Below, one piece after another: positions 51,391 to 61,189 of a stretch of 64,000 bases of DNA. Positions within the stretch are counted from its first letter, which is position 1, and each line of letters begins with the position of its first letter. The position numbers and the translations under genes were made by a program. The notes beneath the pieces are model-generated. The model ran no database searches and had not been told where the DNA came from. It saw nothing but the letters and a program-made list of their open reading frames with translations. The DNA is from Methanomassiliicoccales archaeon RumEn M1 (GTDB lineage Archaea; Thermoplasmatota; Thermoplasmata; Methanomassiliicoccales; Methanomassiliicoccaceae): assembly GCA_001421185.1 (NCBI GenBank), contig LJKK01000055.1:58747-122746 (forward strand), in the 5' to 3' direction.

Positions 51391-53157
51391 CTAGCTGTAA
51401 TAGTACTCGCCCTTCTCCTTCTGCTCCCGGTCCAGACGGGAGCCGGGCTTGTTGATGCGGGGCCGGTTGGTGTCATTGTCGCGGCGGAACGTCACGTCGA
51501 TGTCCTCCAGGAACATGTTCATGCCCTTCCTCATCTCGTACGGCCCGCCGGCATGCCCTTCGACGCCGGGCGTGCCGCTGAACACCATCATGCTGTCCGA
51601 CACCATGTCCAGGAAGTAGATGTCGTGGTCGACGATCAGGGCGCTGCGCCCCTTCTTCTCCATCACCCGGCGGATGGTCTTGGCCGCCTCCATGCGCTGG
51701 TTGGAGTCCAGATAGGCGGACGGCTCGTCCAGAAGGTAGATGTCCGCTTCCTTGGACAGGCACAAGGCGATGGCCACCCGCTGCAGCTCGCCCCCGGACA
51801 GGTTCATCACCTTCTTCTCGTACAGGCGGCGTAGCGCGAGGGGATGGGCGATCTCGCTCTCGAAGAACCCGGAGCGGAAGAACTCGTAAGCGGTGGCCAT
51901 GAACAGCTCCGCCACCGAACCATCGAAGTCGGGGGTGATGTACTGGGGCTTGTAGGACACCGTGGCGTTCTTGTCGAGCTTCCCGCCGGTCGGCTCCTGG
52001 ACACCGGCCAGCATCTTGACGAAGGTGGTCTTACCGATGGCGTTCGGTCCGACCACGCCCACCGACTCGCCGATCTTGATGGCCCCGCCCTCGACCTTGA
52101 GCCGGAACTGCTTGTAGTTACATTCCAGGTCCCCGAACTCCATCAAGGTGACCATCTCCACCGTGTCCCGTGGAGGGTGCGACTCGAAGCGGATGGTGGT
52201 ATCGCGGAACCGGATGTTCTCCTCCCGCATGTAGCCGTCCAGGTAGGTGTTGATGGCCGTCCTGACCTGGCGAGGCTGGGCGAAGACACCGTAGGCTCCT
52301 TCGGAACCGTACACGAGGTAGGCATTGTCGGCCATGAAGTCGAGGATGGCCAGGTCGTGCTCGATGACCACCACCTGCTTCTCCTTGGCCAGCTCCTGTA
52401 TGAGCCTTGCCATGCGTATGCGCTGGTAGATGTCGAGGTACGATGACGGCTCGTCGAAGAAGTACACATCGGCGTCCTTCATCAGGGTGGCGGCGATGGC
52501 CACCCGCTGCAGCTCGCCCCCGGACAGCCTGTCCAACGGGCGATCGATGACCTCCTTGAGGTCCAGCAGTTCCGCGGCCTGGTCGACGCTCATGCGCTCG
52601 GCTACCCGCCCCAGCAGGTCGCGGGGAACGCCCTTCACGGCCGCCGGGAGGCGGTCCACGTACTGCGGCTTCAGCGCCGTGCGGACCTGTCCCGCGTACA
52701 CCTTCACGAGGTAGTCGCCCAACTCGGTCCCTGACAACCGGTCCAGCACCTCCTCCTTGGAGGGCGGGTTGTCATACCGGCCGAAGTTGGGGACCTCCTT
52801 GCCGGACAGCAGCCCGATGGACGTGGTCTTGCCGATCCCGTTGGGACCGAGGATGCCGGTCACCAGGCCGGTCTTGGGCACCGGAAGGCGGTAGATGCGG
52901 AAGCTGTTCTGGCCATACTGGTGCATGAGCTCGTCCTCGATCTCGGCCGGCAGCCCGATGATCTTGATGGCCTCGAACGGACACTTGTTGATGCATATGC
53001 CGCATCCGGCGCACAGCTCCTCCGAGATGATGGGCTTGCCCGCCTCATCCATGACCACCGCTTCCACGCCCGTCCTCACCTTGGGACAATAGTTCCTGCA
53101 CTCCGCGTTGCACTTCTTGGGCTGGCAGTGGTCACGAAGCAGGACCGCGATACGCAT
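51391..53157 (-). CDS. RLI/ABCE1 ribosome-recycling ATPase
   Basis: 588 residues from MRIAVLLRDHCQPKKC; the longer frame is upstream noise. Two N-terminal 4Fe-4S clusters (CNAECRNYCP and CAGCGICINKCPFEA), then twin ABC domains with Walker A GPNGIGKTT and GPNAIGKTT, signatures LSGGELQRVAIA twice, Walker B DVYFFDEPSSYLD and DIYLLDEPSAYLD. It splits ribosomes after termination and is universal in archaea and eukaryotes. Divergent from metG. Confidence 0.96.
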   Translation of the reverse strand: MRIAVLLRDHCQPKKCNAECRNYCPKVRTGVEAVVMDEAGKPIISEELCAGCGICINKCPFEAIKIIGLPAEIEDELMHQYGQNSFRIYRLPVPKTGLVTGILGPNGIGKTTSIGLLSGKEVPNFGRYDNPPSKEEVLDRLSGTELGDYLVKVYAGQVRTALKPQYVDRLPAAVKGVPRDLLGRVAERMSVDQAAELLDLKEVIDRPLDRLSGGELQRVAIAATLMKDADVYFFDEPSSYLDIYQRIRMARLIQELAKEKQVVVIEHDLAILDFMADNAYLVYGSEGAYGVFAQPRQVRTAINTYLDGYMREENIRFRDTTIRFESHPPRDTVEMVTLMEFGDLECNYKQFRLKVEGGAIKIGESVGVVGPNAIGKTTFVKMLAGVQEPTGGKLDKNATVSYKPQYITPDFDGSVAELFMATAYEFFRSGFFESEIAHPLALRRLYEKKVMNLSGGELQRVAIALCLSKEADIYLLDEPSAYLDSNQRMEAAKTIRRVMEKKGRSALIVDHDIYFLDMVSDSMMVFSGTPGVEGHAGGPYEMRKGMNMFLEDIDVTFRRDNDTNRPRINKPGSRLDREQKEKGEYYYS

Positions 53158-53236
53158 AAAGTGCCCAATGGGCCCCCTGTTAAAAAACTTGATTGTCCCC
53201 CACCCCGGTGCTGGGGAGCCGCGGTCACGGTCAAGC

Positions 53237-53246
53237 ATTAAATCCT
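53237..53246 (+). promoter_or_regulatory. TATA-like element of metG
   Basis: CATTAAATCC lies about 26-35 bases ahead of the metG ATG at 53272, the expected distance for a leaderless or short-leader archaeal gene. Confidence 0.4.
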
Positions 53247-53271
53247 AATTCCACAATGGGCGGACGATACC

Positions 53272-55482
53272 ATGGCCAAAGTCCTTGTCTGCGTCGCATG
53301 GCCCTACGCCAACTCCCCCATACACCTGGGGCATGTAGCCGGTTCGCTGCTGCCTCCCGACCTCTTTTCCCGCTATCGCCGCCTGCGGGGCGACGAGGTG
53401 CTGATGGTCTCCGGCTCCGATCAGCACGGCACCCCCATAACGGTGCGGGCCGAGAAGGAGAAGGTCACCCCGCTGGAGGTGGCGGAGCGCTATCACGGGA
53501 TCAACAAGAAGGCCATCGAGGACCTGGACATCGAGTTCAGCCTGTTCACCAAGACCCATACCGAGAATCACATCAAGGTGGTCAGCGACGTCTTCCTCGA
53601 CCTTCTGCAGAAGGGGCATCTGTACGAGAAGAGCACCTTGCAGTACTACTGCCCCAGCTGCGAGAAGTTCCTTCCTGACCGGTACGTCGAGGGCACCTGC
53701 CCCGCCTGCGGTAACGAGAAGGCGAGGGGCGATCAGTGCGAGCAGTGCGGAAAGCCCTTCGAGGGAGGTGAGCTGCAGGGGGCCAAGTGCGTGCACTGCA
53801 CCACCGTTCCCGAGCTCAGGGAAACGAAGCATCACTTCATCCGACTGTCCGCGTTCCAGGAGCGCCTCATCGACTGGGTCAAGGACAAGCCATACTGGCG
53901 CCCGTCGGTGCAGTTGTTCACCCAGAACTGGCTGGAGGCCGGCCTGGAGGACCGCCCCATAACCAGGGACATGGAGTGGGGCGTCCCGGTCCCGCTCCCC
54001 GGTCAGGAGGGAAAGGTGATCTATGTATGGTTCGACGCCGTGATCGGCTACCTCAGCGCGTCCATGGAATGGGCCCAGAGGTCCGGCGACCCCGATGCCT
54101 GGAAGGCCTATTGGACCGACCCCCAGGTCCGGAGCTACTACTTCCTGGGGAAGGACAACATCCCGTTCCACACCATCATCTGGCCGGCCATCCTGATGGG
54201 CCGCGGGGGACTGAACCTGCCGTACGACGTGCCGGCCAACGAGTTCCTCACCTTCAAGGGGGACAAGGTGTCCAAGAGCAGGGGCACCACCATCGACATC
54301 CCGTCGCTACTGAAGACGTATGAGCCGGACATCATCCGGTACTACGTGGCGGCCAACATGCCGGAGAACAAGGACGCCGACTTCTCCTGGGAGGACTTCG
54401 AGGCCAAGATCAACAACGAGCTGGTGGCGACGCTCGGCAACTACTACCACCGGGTGCTGAGCTTCACCTACAAGCACTTCGGCGAGGTACCGGAGTTCAA
54501 GGGCACCAGCGAGGAGAGGGAGGAGATGATGGGCGCCATCAACGAGGCCCGCGCCGCCGTCGAAGAGGCGTTGGACGGTTGCCATTTCAAGAAGGCGTTG
54601 AAGCTCATCATGGACCTGGCCCAGTTCGGCAACCGCCACTTCGATTCGGTGGGGCCGTGGGCGCTGATCAAGCAGGACCGCGAGCGGTGCGGCTCCGCCC
54701 TGTACCTGCACCTGATGCTGGTCAAGGCACTGGCGGTGCTCAGCTCCCCCTACCTGCCCCGTTCGTCGGAGAAGGCCTGGAAGTTCCTCGGGCAGGAGGG
54801 CACCCTCCAACAGGCCGGATGGTCGGCCATCGGGACCGAGCTTCCGGGGCACCAGAAGCTGAACGAGCCCCGGCCCCTGTTCTCCAAGATCGAGGTGGAG
54901 AAGGACGAGGGCGATCAGACGTTCGGAGGCTTCGAGACGCTGAACCTCAAGGTGGGGCGCATCGTCAAGGCGAGGGACCATCCCAACGCCGATTCGCTCC
55001 TGCTGCTCGAGGTCGACATCGGCCGGACGATCCAGGTGGTGGCTGGCCTGAAGGCCTACTATGCCAAGGAGGAGATGGAGGGCCGCGAGGTCGTGGTGGT
55101 ATCGAACCTCAAGCCCGCCAAGCTGCGCGGCGAGCGGTCGGAGGGCATGCTCCTGGCGGCCGACGCCGGCGAGGTCGTCAAGCTCGTCTCGCCGCCCGCC
55201 GGGGCAAAGCCCGGCGACCCGGTCAGCAGCGGGTTGAGGCAGTCGGACCGCGTGATCGAGTTCAAGGACTTCCAGAAGCTCGTCCTTCGAGTGGCCGAGG
55301 TGTGCGAGGGCCATCTCGACGTCGGACGCCCGGTCAAGGCCAAGGGGATGGCCGAGCTCAAGGCCAAGAAGGTCGTGGTGTTCCTGCCGTCAGAGGCGTC
55401 CGCGGAAGCGCTGGTGCTGTCGTCCGAGAACGGACCGGTAACGGTCGACGAGGCCATGCCCGCCGGGGCCACGGTGCGATGA
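53272..55482 (+). CDS. metG: Methionyl-tRNA synthetase with C-terminal tRNA-binding domain
   Basis: 736 residues. HIGH-type motif SPIHLGHVAGS (residue 15), four-cysteine double zinc knuckle (YCPSCEKF, CPACGNEK, CEQCGKP, CVHC; about 125-185), KMSKS motif DKVSKSRGT (about 330), and an anticodon domain. The C-terminal EMAP/Trbp111-like OB fold (LNLKVGRIVKARDHPNADSL) is followed by a further OB-like segment (LVLRVAEVCEGHLDVGRPVK). The stop overlaps the PHP gene start (ATGA). Confidence 0.95.
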   Translation: MAKVLVCVAWPYANSPIHLGHVAGSLLPPDLFSRYRRLRGDEVLMVSGSDQHGTPITVRAEKEKVTPLEVAERYHGINKKAIEDLDIEFSLFTKTHTENHIKVVSDVFLDLLQKGHLYEKSTLQYYCPSCEKFLPDRYVEGTCPACGNEKARGDQCEQCGKPFEGGELQGAKCVHCTTVPELRETKHHFIRLSAFQERLIDWVKDKPYWRPSVQLFTQNWLEAGLEDRPITRDMEWGVPVPLPGQEGKVIYVWFDAVIGYLSASMEWAQRSGDPDAWKAYWTDPQVRSYYFLGKDNIPFHTIIWPAILMGRGGLNLPYDVPANEFLTFKGDKVSKSRGTTIDIPSLLKTYEPDIIRYYVAANMPENKDADFSWEDFEAKINNELVATLGNYYHRVLSFTYKHFGEVPEFKGTSEEREEMMGAINEARAAVEEALDGCHFKKALKLIMDLAQFGNRHFDSVGPWALIKQDRERCGSALYLHLMLVKALAVLSSPYLPRSSEKAWKFLGQEGTLQQAGWSAIGTELPGHQKLNEPRPLFSKIEVEKDEGDQTFGGFETLNLKVGRIVKARDHPNADSLLLLEVDIGRTIQVVAGLKAYYAKEEMEGREVVVVSNLKPAKLRGERSEGMLLAADAGEVVKLVSPPAGAKPGDPVSSGLRQSDRVIEFKDFQKLVLRVAEVCEGHLDVGRPVKAKGMAELKAKKVVVFLPSEASAEALVLSSENGPVTVDEAMPAGATVR

Positions 55483-56129
55483 GGGCGGACCTTCACATCC
55501 ATACCGACCGCTCGAGCGACGGCCGGCAGAGCCTGGACGAGGTCATCAGACGATGCAGCGAGCTGGGCCTGGGCGCGGTGTCGGTCACCGACCACAACGG
55601 CATGAACTGCTATCCGTTCCAGGCGCAGGGCGTCATCGTGCTGCCAGGCATGGAGATAACCACGGCCGACGGCCACGTTCTGGCATACCTCATCAATGAA
55701 CCGGTCCCCCGGGGAAGGAGCGTGGACGAGACCATCGACCTCATCCATGAGCAGGGCGGCATCGCCGTGGCCGCTCATCCCTACCGCTGGTGGTCCGGTC
55801 TGGGAGAGAAGAACGTCCGGGGGCGGAAGTTCGATGCCCTGGAGACGCTCAACTCCCGCTCCCTGCGCCTCGGGAACCTCCGCGCGGCCCGCCTGGCGCG
55901 GACGATGGGGCTACCAGGCATCGGAGGTAGCGATGCCCACATCACCGACCACATAGGCCGCGCCCTCACGATCTTCCCGGACGACTGTCAGAACGCCGAG
56001 GACCTCGCCCGGGCCATCAGGACCGGCGCCGTCTCGACGGAGGGCCGCAGCAGAGGGCTGGGCGAATCGCTGAGCTATGGCACCAAGAGCATATTCAGAT
56101 GGGCGCGCCGAGGCTTCAGGAGGATGTGA
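55479..56129 (+). CDS. PHP-domain phosphoesterase, short form
   Basis: 216 residues from ATG 55479, overlapping metG by 4 bases. PHP motifs: ADLHIHTDRSSD (I), SVTDHNGM (II), AVAAHPYRW (III) and GIGGSDAHI (IV). It lacks the C-terminal extension of the paralogue at 47236. Its coupling to metG suggests co-expression; the reaction is unknown. Confidence 0.88.
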   Translation: MRADLHIHTDRSSDGRQSLDEVIRRCSELGLGAVSVTDHNGMNCYPFQAQGVIVLPGMEITTADGHVLAYLINEPVPRGRSVDETIDLIHEQGGIAVAAHPYRWWSGLGEKNVRGRKFDALETLNSRSLRLGNLRAARLARTMGLPGIGGSDAHITDHIGRALTIFPDDCQNAEDLARAIRTGAVSTEGRSRGLGESLSYGTKSIFRWARRGFRRM

Positions 56130-56498
56130 TCAGAGCACGCTCTCGATCCGGTCCGTCAGATCGCGGGCCTCCAGGTCTAGCTTGTCCTCGTCGACCCCGC
56201 TGTCGGACGTCACCGCCACGAGGTACTTCGGACCTGCGCCCATCAGAATGAGGTCCTTCTCCCCCATCATTACCTTCACCCGCTCCATGCGGTCCCGCAT
56301 GTCGGCCGTGACGGTCTGCCCCGCCCCCAGAATGATGGCGCACATGGCCGAAAAGGTCTCGCGGTGAGCCTCAGCCGGCGTGCTGCCCATGACGAACATC
56401 CCGCCCCTGGATATCAGGGCAGCATCCGTGACATGCTCCATCGCCTCGATCCGATCGAGGGCGCTCTTGACCGCCGAGAGCTCGCTCATTTCAGCCAC
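56130..56498 (-). CDS. Roadblock/LC7-domain protein
   Basis: A single Roadblock/LC7 domain of about 120 residues: ALDRIEAMEHVTDAALISRG, then GAGPKYLVAVTSDSGV with a closing helix. These dimeric proteins regulate small GTPases (MglB-like) and cytoskeletal systems in archaea. No GTPase gene adjoins, but ftsZ is 1.4 kb away. It converges on the PHP gene with no gap. Confidence 0.8.
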   Translation of the reverse strand: MAEMSELSAVKSALDRIEAMEHVTDAALISRGGMFVMGSTPAEAHRETFSAMCAIILGAGQTVTADMRDRMERVKVMMGEKDLILMGAGPKYLVAVTSDSGVDEDKLDLEARDLTDRIESVL

Positions 56499-56666
56499 TT
56501 CTCCAGAACGGATATTGTTAAACGAACAGCGATGATAAATAGGTTGTGATAAAAATCAACGCTGGCCTTGTGGCCTCGTTGCCCTATGGCCAGGCACCGG
56601 CCCCGTCGTCCGGCGAACGGCGGGGCGGGAAGGCAAAGTTTGATGTATCGGCCAACCGGTCCGTCC

Positions 56667-57875
56667 ATGGGGATAGCCTTGGTTCTGAAACGGCTCGGGG
56701 GGCTAAAGGTGAAAGAGGATCGGCTAGAGGATTGGATCGTAAGGTCCCTCCGCTCGCCGTTGGAGTTCGAGGCCCGTCGCGCACAGAGAAAGATCGTCTG
56801 CCGGGCCGAGGAGGAGCCCCGCCAGGTGATCCCGGCGTTGCTGCGGAACTATGGCCACGAGGACCCTCGCGTCAGGGAAGGGGTAAGGAAGGCCCTCTCC
56901 GCCATATCGGAGACCGGGACCGGCAAGGCCAGCATCCTGGACGAGATGGTGAACCCCAGCAAGATGGTGCGCAAGGGCCTGCAGTCCTTCCTGAGCGACG
57001 AGGTCGGGACGCACGCGGCCACCTTCGCGTCGCTGTACGAGCAGACCATGCTGACGGTGGCCATGGCGAAGCAGAAGGAGATACCGGTCGATGACATCAC
57101 CTTGCTGGCCGATCAATCCAGGCGGGTCCTTCAGAGCGGGGATGTGATGAGGGCGGTGAGGGACATCGCGTACTGCCTCGACCTCGTGAAGCACCGATAC
57201 CGGAGCTCGGAGCAGTGCAGGGACTATCTCACCGACCTGCTGAAGATGGCTCCCGACCTGTGCCGTATGGGCGTGTATAGGAGCACCATAGAGGAGCCGC
57301 TCCACAAGGCCATGAGGGCGTTGCGCGACCGGCAGTACGATGAGACGAAGGACATCGTCGGGCTCCGCACCAAGGAGTCGCAGCTCATCGCCGCCCTGTG
57401 CAGGCTGGAGCGAGGGGTGAGAGAGAACGTGTCCGAGCGCCCTCGACCTCCCACGGAGCTTCAGGACGAGGACCGCGAGCTGCTCTCCCATCTGGAAGAG
57501 CTGATCGTCTCGTTCGCCTCCAAGACGCTGGAGGACCACCATGAGGAGGCGGTCACCGAGCTGCTGGAGTTCCTCATGTCATCCCAGGCTGGCCCCTCCC
57601 GGTTGTCCTGGAGGCGCAGGCTCGACCGAAAGGACCCCTCGGCGCTGTTCACCCTGTACATCGTGGGCCTGGCCAGCGCCAAGCTGGCGGCGGCCGTGCT
57701 CCCGCAGGCCGTCGAGGACATCTATCAGAGGGAACTTCGCTCCCTGGTGGGGGAGGTCAGCATCCATATGGTAAGATGGCCGGACAACTTCCTTGGCGCC
57801 TTCTTCCCGCCTCGAGAGGACGTCGAGACCACCTCCCCGGAGGGGGAAGAGCATAATATCGCGGTAGATAATTAA
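56667..57875 (+). CDS. Helical (HEAT-like) cytosolic protein upstream of ftsZ, unknown
   Basis: 402 residues from MGIALVLKRLGG. All-helical, with HEAT-like units in the first third (VIPALLRNYGHEDPRVREGV, then RKGLQSFLSDEVG) and a C-terminal region ending in an acidic tail. No membrane segment and no known motif. It ends 68 bases before ftsZ on the same strand, but a TATA box lies between, so ftsZ has its own promoter. A link to division or to the divergent roadblock gene is possible from position only. Confidence 0.55.
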   Translation: MGIALVLKRLGGLKVKEDRLEDWIVRSLRSPLEFEARRAQRKIVCRAEEEPRQVIPALLRNYGHEDPRVREGVRKALSAISETGTGKASILDEMVNPSKMVRKGLQSFLSDEVGTHAATFASLYEQTMLTVAMAKQKEIPVDDITLLADQSRRVLQSGDVMRAVRDIAYCLDLVKHRYRSSEQCRDYLTDLLKMAPDLCRMGVYRSTIEEPLHKAMRALRDRQYDETKDIVGLRTKESQLIAALCRLERGVRENVSERPRPPTELQDEDRELLSHLEELIVSFASKTLEDHHEEAVTELLEFLMSSQAGPSRLSWRRRLDRKDPSALFTLYIVGLASAKLAAAVLPQAVEDIYQRELRSLVGEVSIHMVRWPDNFLGAFFPPREDVETTSPEGEEHNIAVDN

Positions 57876-57900
57876 ACGCTGGAAAATTCATCTCGCAACA

Positions 57901-57908
57901 TTTATATC
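57901..57908 (+). promoter_or_regulatory. TATA box of ftsZ
   Basis: TTTATATC lies 36-43 bases ahead of the ftsZ ATG at 57944, giving ftsZ its own start of transcription with a short leader. Confidence 0.5.
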
Positions 57909-57943
57909 TCTATGAACCGCTCATCCTGGCGAGGGATGCACTA

Positions 57944-59143
57944 ATGCCAAGTTCATTGGTAAGGAACGCTTTAGGTAGCGATTACGCTGCGAACGAACCG
58001 ACTGCTGACCAGCCACTTTCCGATACCGACCGGGAGCTGATGGAGTTCGCCAAGAAGCTCGATGTCTGCATCAAGATCATCGGCTGCGGTGGCGGCGGTT
58101 CGAACACCATCAACAGGTGCGTGGACGCTGGGGTGGACGGCGCGCAGCTTTGCGCCATCAACACCGATGCCAAGCACCTGCTCACCATACGGGCGCCCAG
58201 GAAGATCCTGATCGGCAAGAGCACCACCCGCGGAATGGGTGCCGGGGCTCTTCCCGAGAACGGGGAGGCCGCGGCCCGTGAGAACGATGCGGAGATCAGG
58301 GACTTCCTCTCGCAGTCGAACATCGTGTTCGTCACCGCCGGCATGGGCGGCGGCACCGGCACGGGGGCCGCTCACTACGTGGCGTCCATCGCCAAGGAGC
58401 AGATCCGCGCGCTCACCATCGGCGTGGTGACCTTCCCGTTCAAGGCCGAAGGGACCGTTAGGGCGGAGAACGCCATGCTGGGCCTGAACAAGCTCCGGCA
58501 TGTGTGCGACACCACCATCGTGGTGCCGAACGACAAGCTCCTGGAACTGGTCCCCAAGCTCCCCGTGGACGCCGCCTTCAAGGTGGCCGACGAGGTCCTC
58601 ATGCAGACCATCAAGGGCCTCACCGAGATCATCACCAAGCCCGGCCTGGTCAACCTGGACTACGCTGACATCCAGACGGTCATGAAGGAGGGCGGGGTGG
58701 CCTTCGTGGGCATCGGCGAGGCCAACGAGGATGACGACGACCGCGTCAAGGCGGCGGTGCACGAGGCTCTCAGCTCTCCCCTGCTGGGCGAGATCGACCT
58801 GAAGGACGCCAAGGGCTGCCTGATCAGGGTCGTGGGCGGACCGGACATGAGCGTGTCGGAGGCCCAGCGGGCCGCTCAGATCGTCAACGAGTCGGTCAAC
58901 GAGCGCGCCAGGATCATCTGGGGTTGCTCCATCGACGAGGAGCTGGAAGGGACCATCAAGATCCTGCTCATCGTCACCGGGGCCCAGTCCCAGTACATGT
59001 ATGGGAAGGGAGGCGCACCCACCGTTCAGGGCGGCGGCTTCGAGGCGGCTCCCAGGAAGCTCGGCGGTCAGCCATCTCCCAGGGAGGAGCAGCCCATGAG
59101 GCAGGCCCCCGCCTACGACGATGGCATCGACTTCGTCCGCTGA
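57944..59143 (+). CDS. ftsZ: FtsZ cell-division GTPase
   Basis: 399 residues. After an N-terminal extension of about 40 residues come the nucleotide motif KIIGCGGGGSNTINR, the tubulin signature AGMGGGTGTGAAH, and the T7/synergy region TKPGLVNLDYADIQTVM. The C-terminus is glutamine/proline-rich and ends DDGIDFVR. It assembles the division ring at mid-cell. Confidence 0.95.
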   Translation: MPSSLVRNALGSDYAANEPTADQPLSDTDRELMEFAKKLDVCIKIIGCGGGGSNTINRCVDAGVDGAQLCAINTDAKHLLTIRAPRKILIGKSTTRGMGAGALPENGEAAARENDAEIRDFLSQSNIVFVTAGMGGGTGTGAAHYVASIAKEQIRALTIGVVTFPFKAEGTVRAENAMLGLNKLRHVCDTTIVVPNDKLLELVPKLPVDAAFKVADEVLMQTIKGLTEIITKPGLVNLDYADIQTVMKEGGVAFVGIGEANEDDDDRVKAAVHEALSSPLLGEIDLKDAKGCLIRVVGGPDMSVSEAQRAAQIVNESVNERARIIWGCSIDEELEGTIKILLIVTGAQSQYMYGKGGAPTVQGGGFEAAPRKLGGQPSPREEQPMRQAPAYDDGIDFVR

Positions 59144-59204
59144 GCGGAGGGGGCACTCGAGGAACCGTCCAAACCAAACCTCTTCTCCCTTTTATGGAGA
59201 GGGG

Positions 59205-61116
59205 TCAGAAGTCAAAGGCGGCATCGCCAAAGGTGACCGCCGGGCAAGGCTCCGCGCAGCGTCCGCAATGGATGCACGTGGCTTCGTTCACGACGATCTT
59301 GCCCAGTTCGATCCTTAGTGCACCCTCGCAACATCTGGCGATGCAAACGCCACACCCGACGCACTCCTCGGCCTTGACCACCGCTCGGCGAACCTCTTCC
59401 ACCTTTTCTTTCAGCCCTTCGACGTCAGGGCCCTTGGCGATGACCGCGCCCTCCTCGAACACCGTGACGCCATCGACCGAGCACCATCCCTCCGCGGTGC
59501 TCAGCTCCACCGGCCCGATGAGGTTCAGCACGTTCTTCACCCGGTCGAGGTCCAGGGGGCGGGAGAACGCCCCCTCGATGCTGAAGCCCATGATACATGG
59601 CGACACGCCCTTGGCGAGGAACAGCCGGAGGTTGGTAGGCTCCTCAGCCTTGCTCTCGCCCCGACCGATCTCGATGCCTGCCTTGTCCAGCTCCTGGCGG
59701 TACGATGAGGGCATCCTGCGCCACCGCCAGGCCCCGTAGTCGATCCACTCCTGGGGAAGCCCTCGGGAGCCGGCGTGCTGGCGCAGCGCCTCGAGCCAGT
59801 CGGCGTACAGGGGCGAGCCCTCCTTGACCAGTTCCAGCTCGGCCAGGTCGGAGGCCGGGCACAGGAAGCAGCCGATGCGGTCCAGTCCGCGCTCGTACCA
59901 TGGATTGGCCTTCTCCCCCTCGGACATGATCAGGAGCCACACGTGCAGTGCGGTCCAGTTCTGGATGGGCGACGCCCCGACCTGGCCAGGCGTCCAGGGA
60001 TTGTTCCATACCCGCGGCTTGGAGGCACGGGCCTCCGATTCGTAGCGACGCTGGCCGATGAAGGACAGCACCCCGTCGGGGTAGTGCTTCATGATCGCCC
60101 TGACGGTCGGCCCCAGCTTGTTGGTCTTGCAGCACCAGCGATAGTCGCGGCCAGGGGCCCGAACACTCGCAAGCCTTCCTGGAACGCTCGCGGGGCGCCT
60201 GCTCGACGATCAGCCTCGACCCATGGCGGGCGGCCACATCCTTCACGTGCTGTATGGTCTCGGGGAACTCCAGCCCGGTGTCGATGAAGAACACCGGCAG
60301 GTCCAGGCCCGCCCTCTTGGCCACCAGCAGCGTGGCCAGCGAGTCCTTGCCCCCCCGAGAACGATATCATGGCGGGCAGGTCGTGCTGTCCGATCACCCG
60401 CTTCATGAACGCCACGGCCTCGGAGACCTTCCTGTCCATCTCCGGCCGGTTGGCCTCGATGGCGTCCTCCCAGGTCGATGCTCGCATTTCCGGCCCATCG
60501 CGCCACTCCTCCACCCATCGCACCTTGACGGCCATGCCGCGGGCGCCGGGCGTCATGTCCTCGGAAGCCATCCTGGCCAGTCCGGCGGCGATCGCATGCC
60601 CCTGCCGGTCGAGGACGACCACCTCGTCCCCCGCCTTGATGCCCGGATCGACGTCCACCACTCCGGGGGCGAGAAGGTTCGAGCCCTTCAGGACGAACGG
60701 CACCGCGCCGTCGTCGGCGACGATCCTGCCCTTGGTCATGACGGCTTCCATGGCCCGGGCGGCCTGCATGCGTGGTAGGAACGTCCATCCCCGGCCGACA
60801 TCGTAGCGCATGGTCCCCAGCACCGCCCCGTCGGCGATGACCTCGTCCATGCGGTCCAGGGCCGGCGCCTTGTTAAGCACCACCAGGCGGCCTTCCGGAA
60901 GGACCGCCGCTCCGGCCCTGGGCCGAACTGCGAGTCCAACGTGCGGCGGGCCAGTTCGATGTCGTGCGAGAAGCCCGGGCGGGCGTCGCCGGGCGGGGTG
61001 ATCTCCATCGCCCTGGTGCCCGCACCGCATCGTCCGCACTCCCTGCTCTCCAGGACTGGTACGTTGCACTCATCGCACCATCGCAGAGGTATCCTTCCTA
61101 ACCTGACCTGGGCCAC
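59205..61116 (-). CDS. PAPS-reductase-like PP-loop protein with PUA and ferredoxin domains, several frameshifts
   Basis: Reading across frames gives one protein of about 635 residues: a zinc ribbon (RWCDECNVPVLESRECGRCG), a PUA-like domain, the PP-loop SFSGG(KD) with a PAPS-reductase-like domain (FFIDTGLEFPETIQHVK, DYRWCCKTNKLGP), a helical region, and a C-terminal double 4Fe-4S ferredoxin (CVGCGVCIARC, CIHCGRCAEPCP). Archaeal homologues (MJ0066-type) have this layout; the reaction is unknown, perhaps sulfur transfer to RNA or a cofactor. Frame changes are needed at about 60922, at a run of seven C (60352-60358), and twice at 60150-60190. One-base indels in G/C runs favour sequence error. Confidence 0.75.
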
Positions 61117-61189
61117 GCTCTGCCAGTAAGGACGCCGATATAAATCAATTTGCTCCGACCCCTCGGACGAGATGGTCGGGACCGCACCC

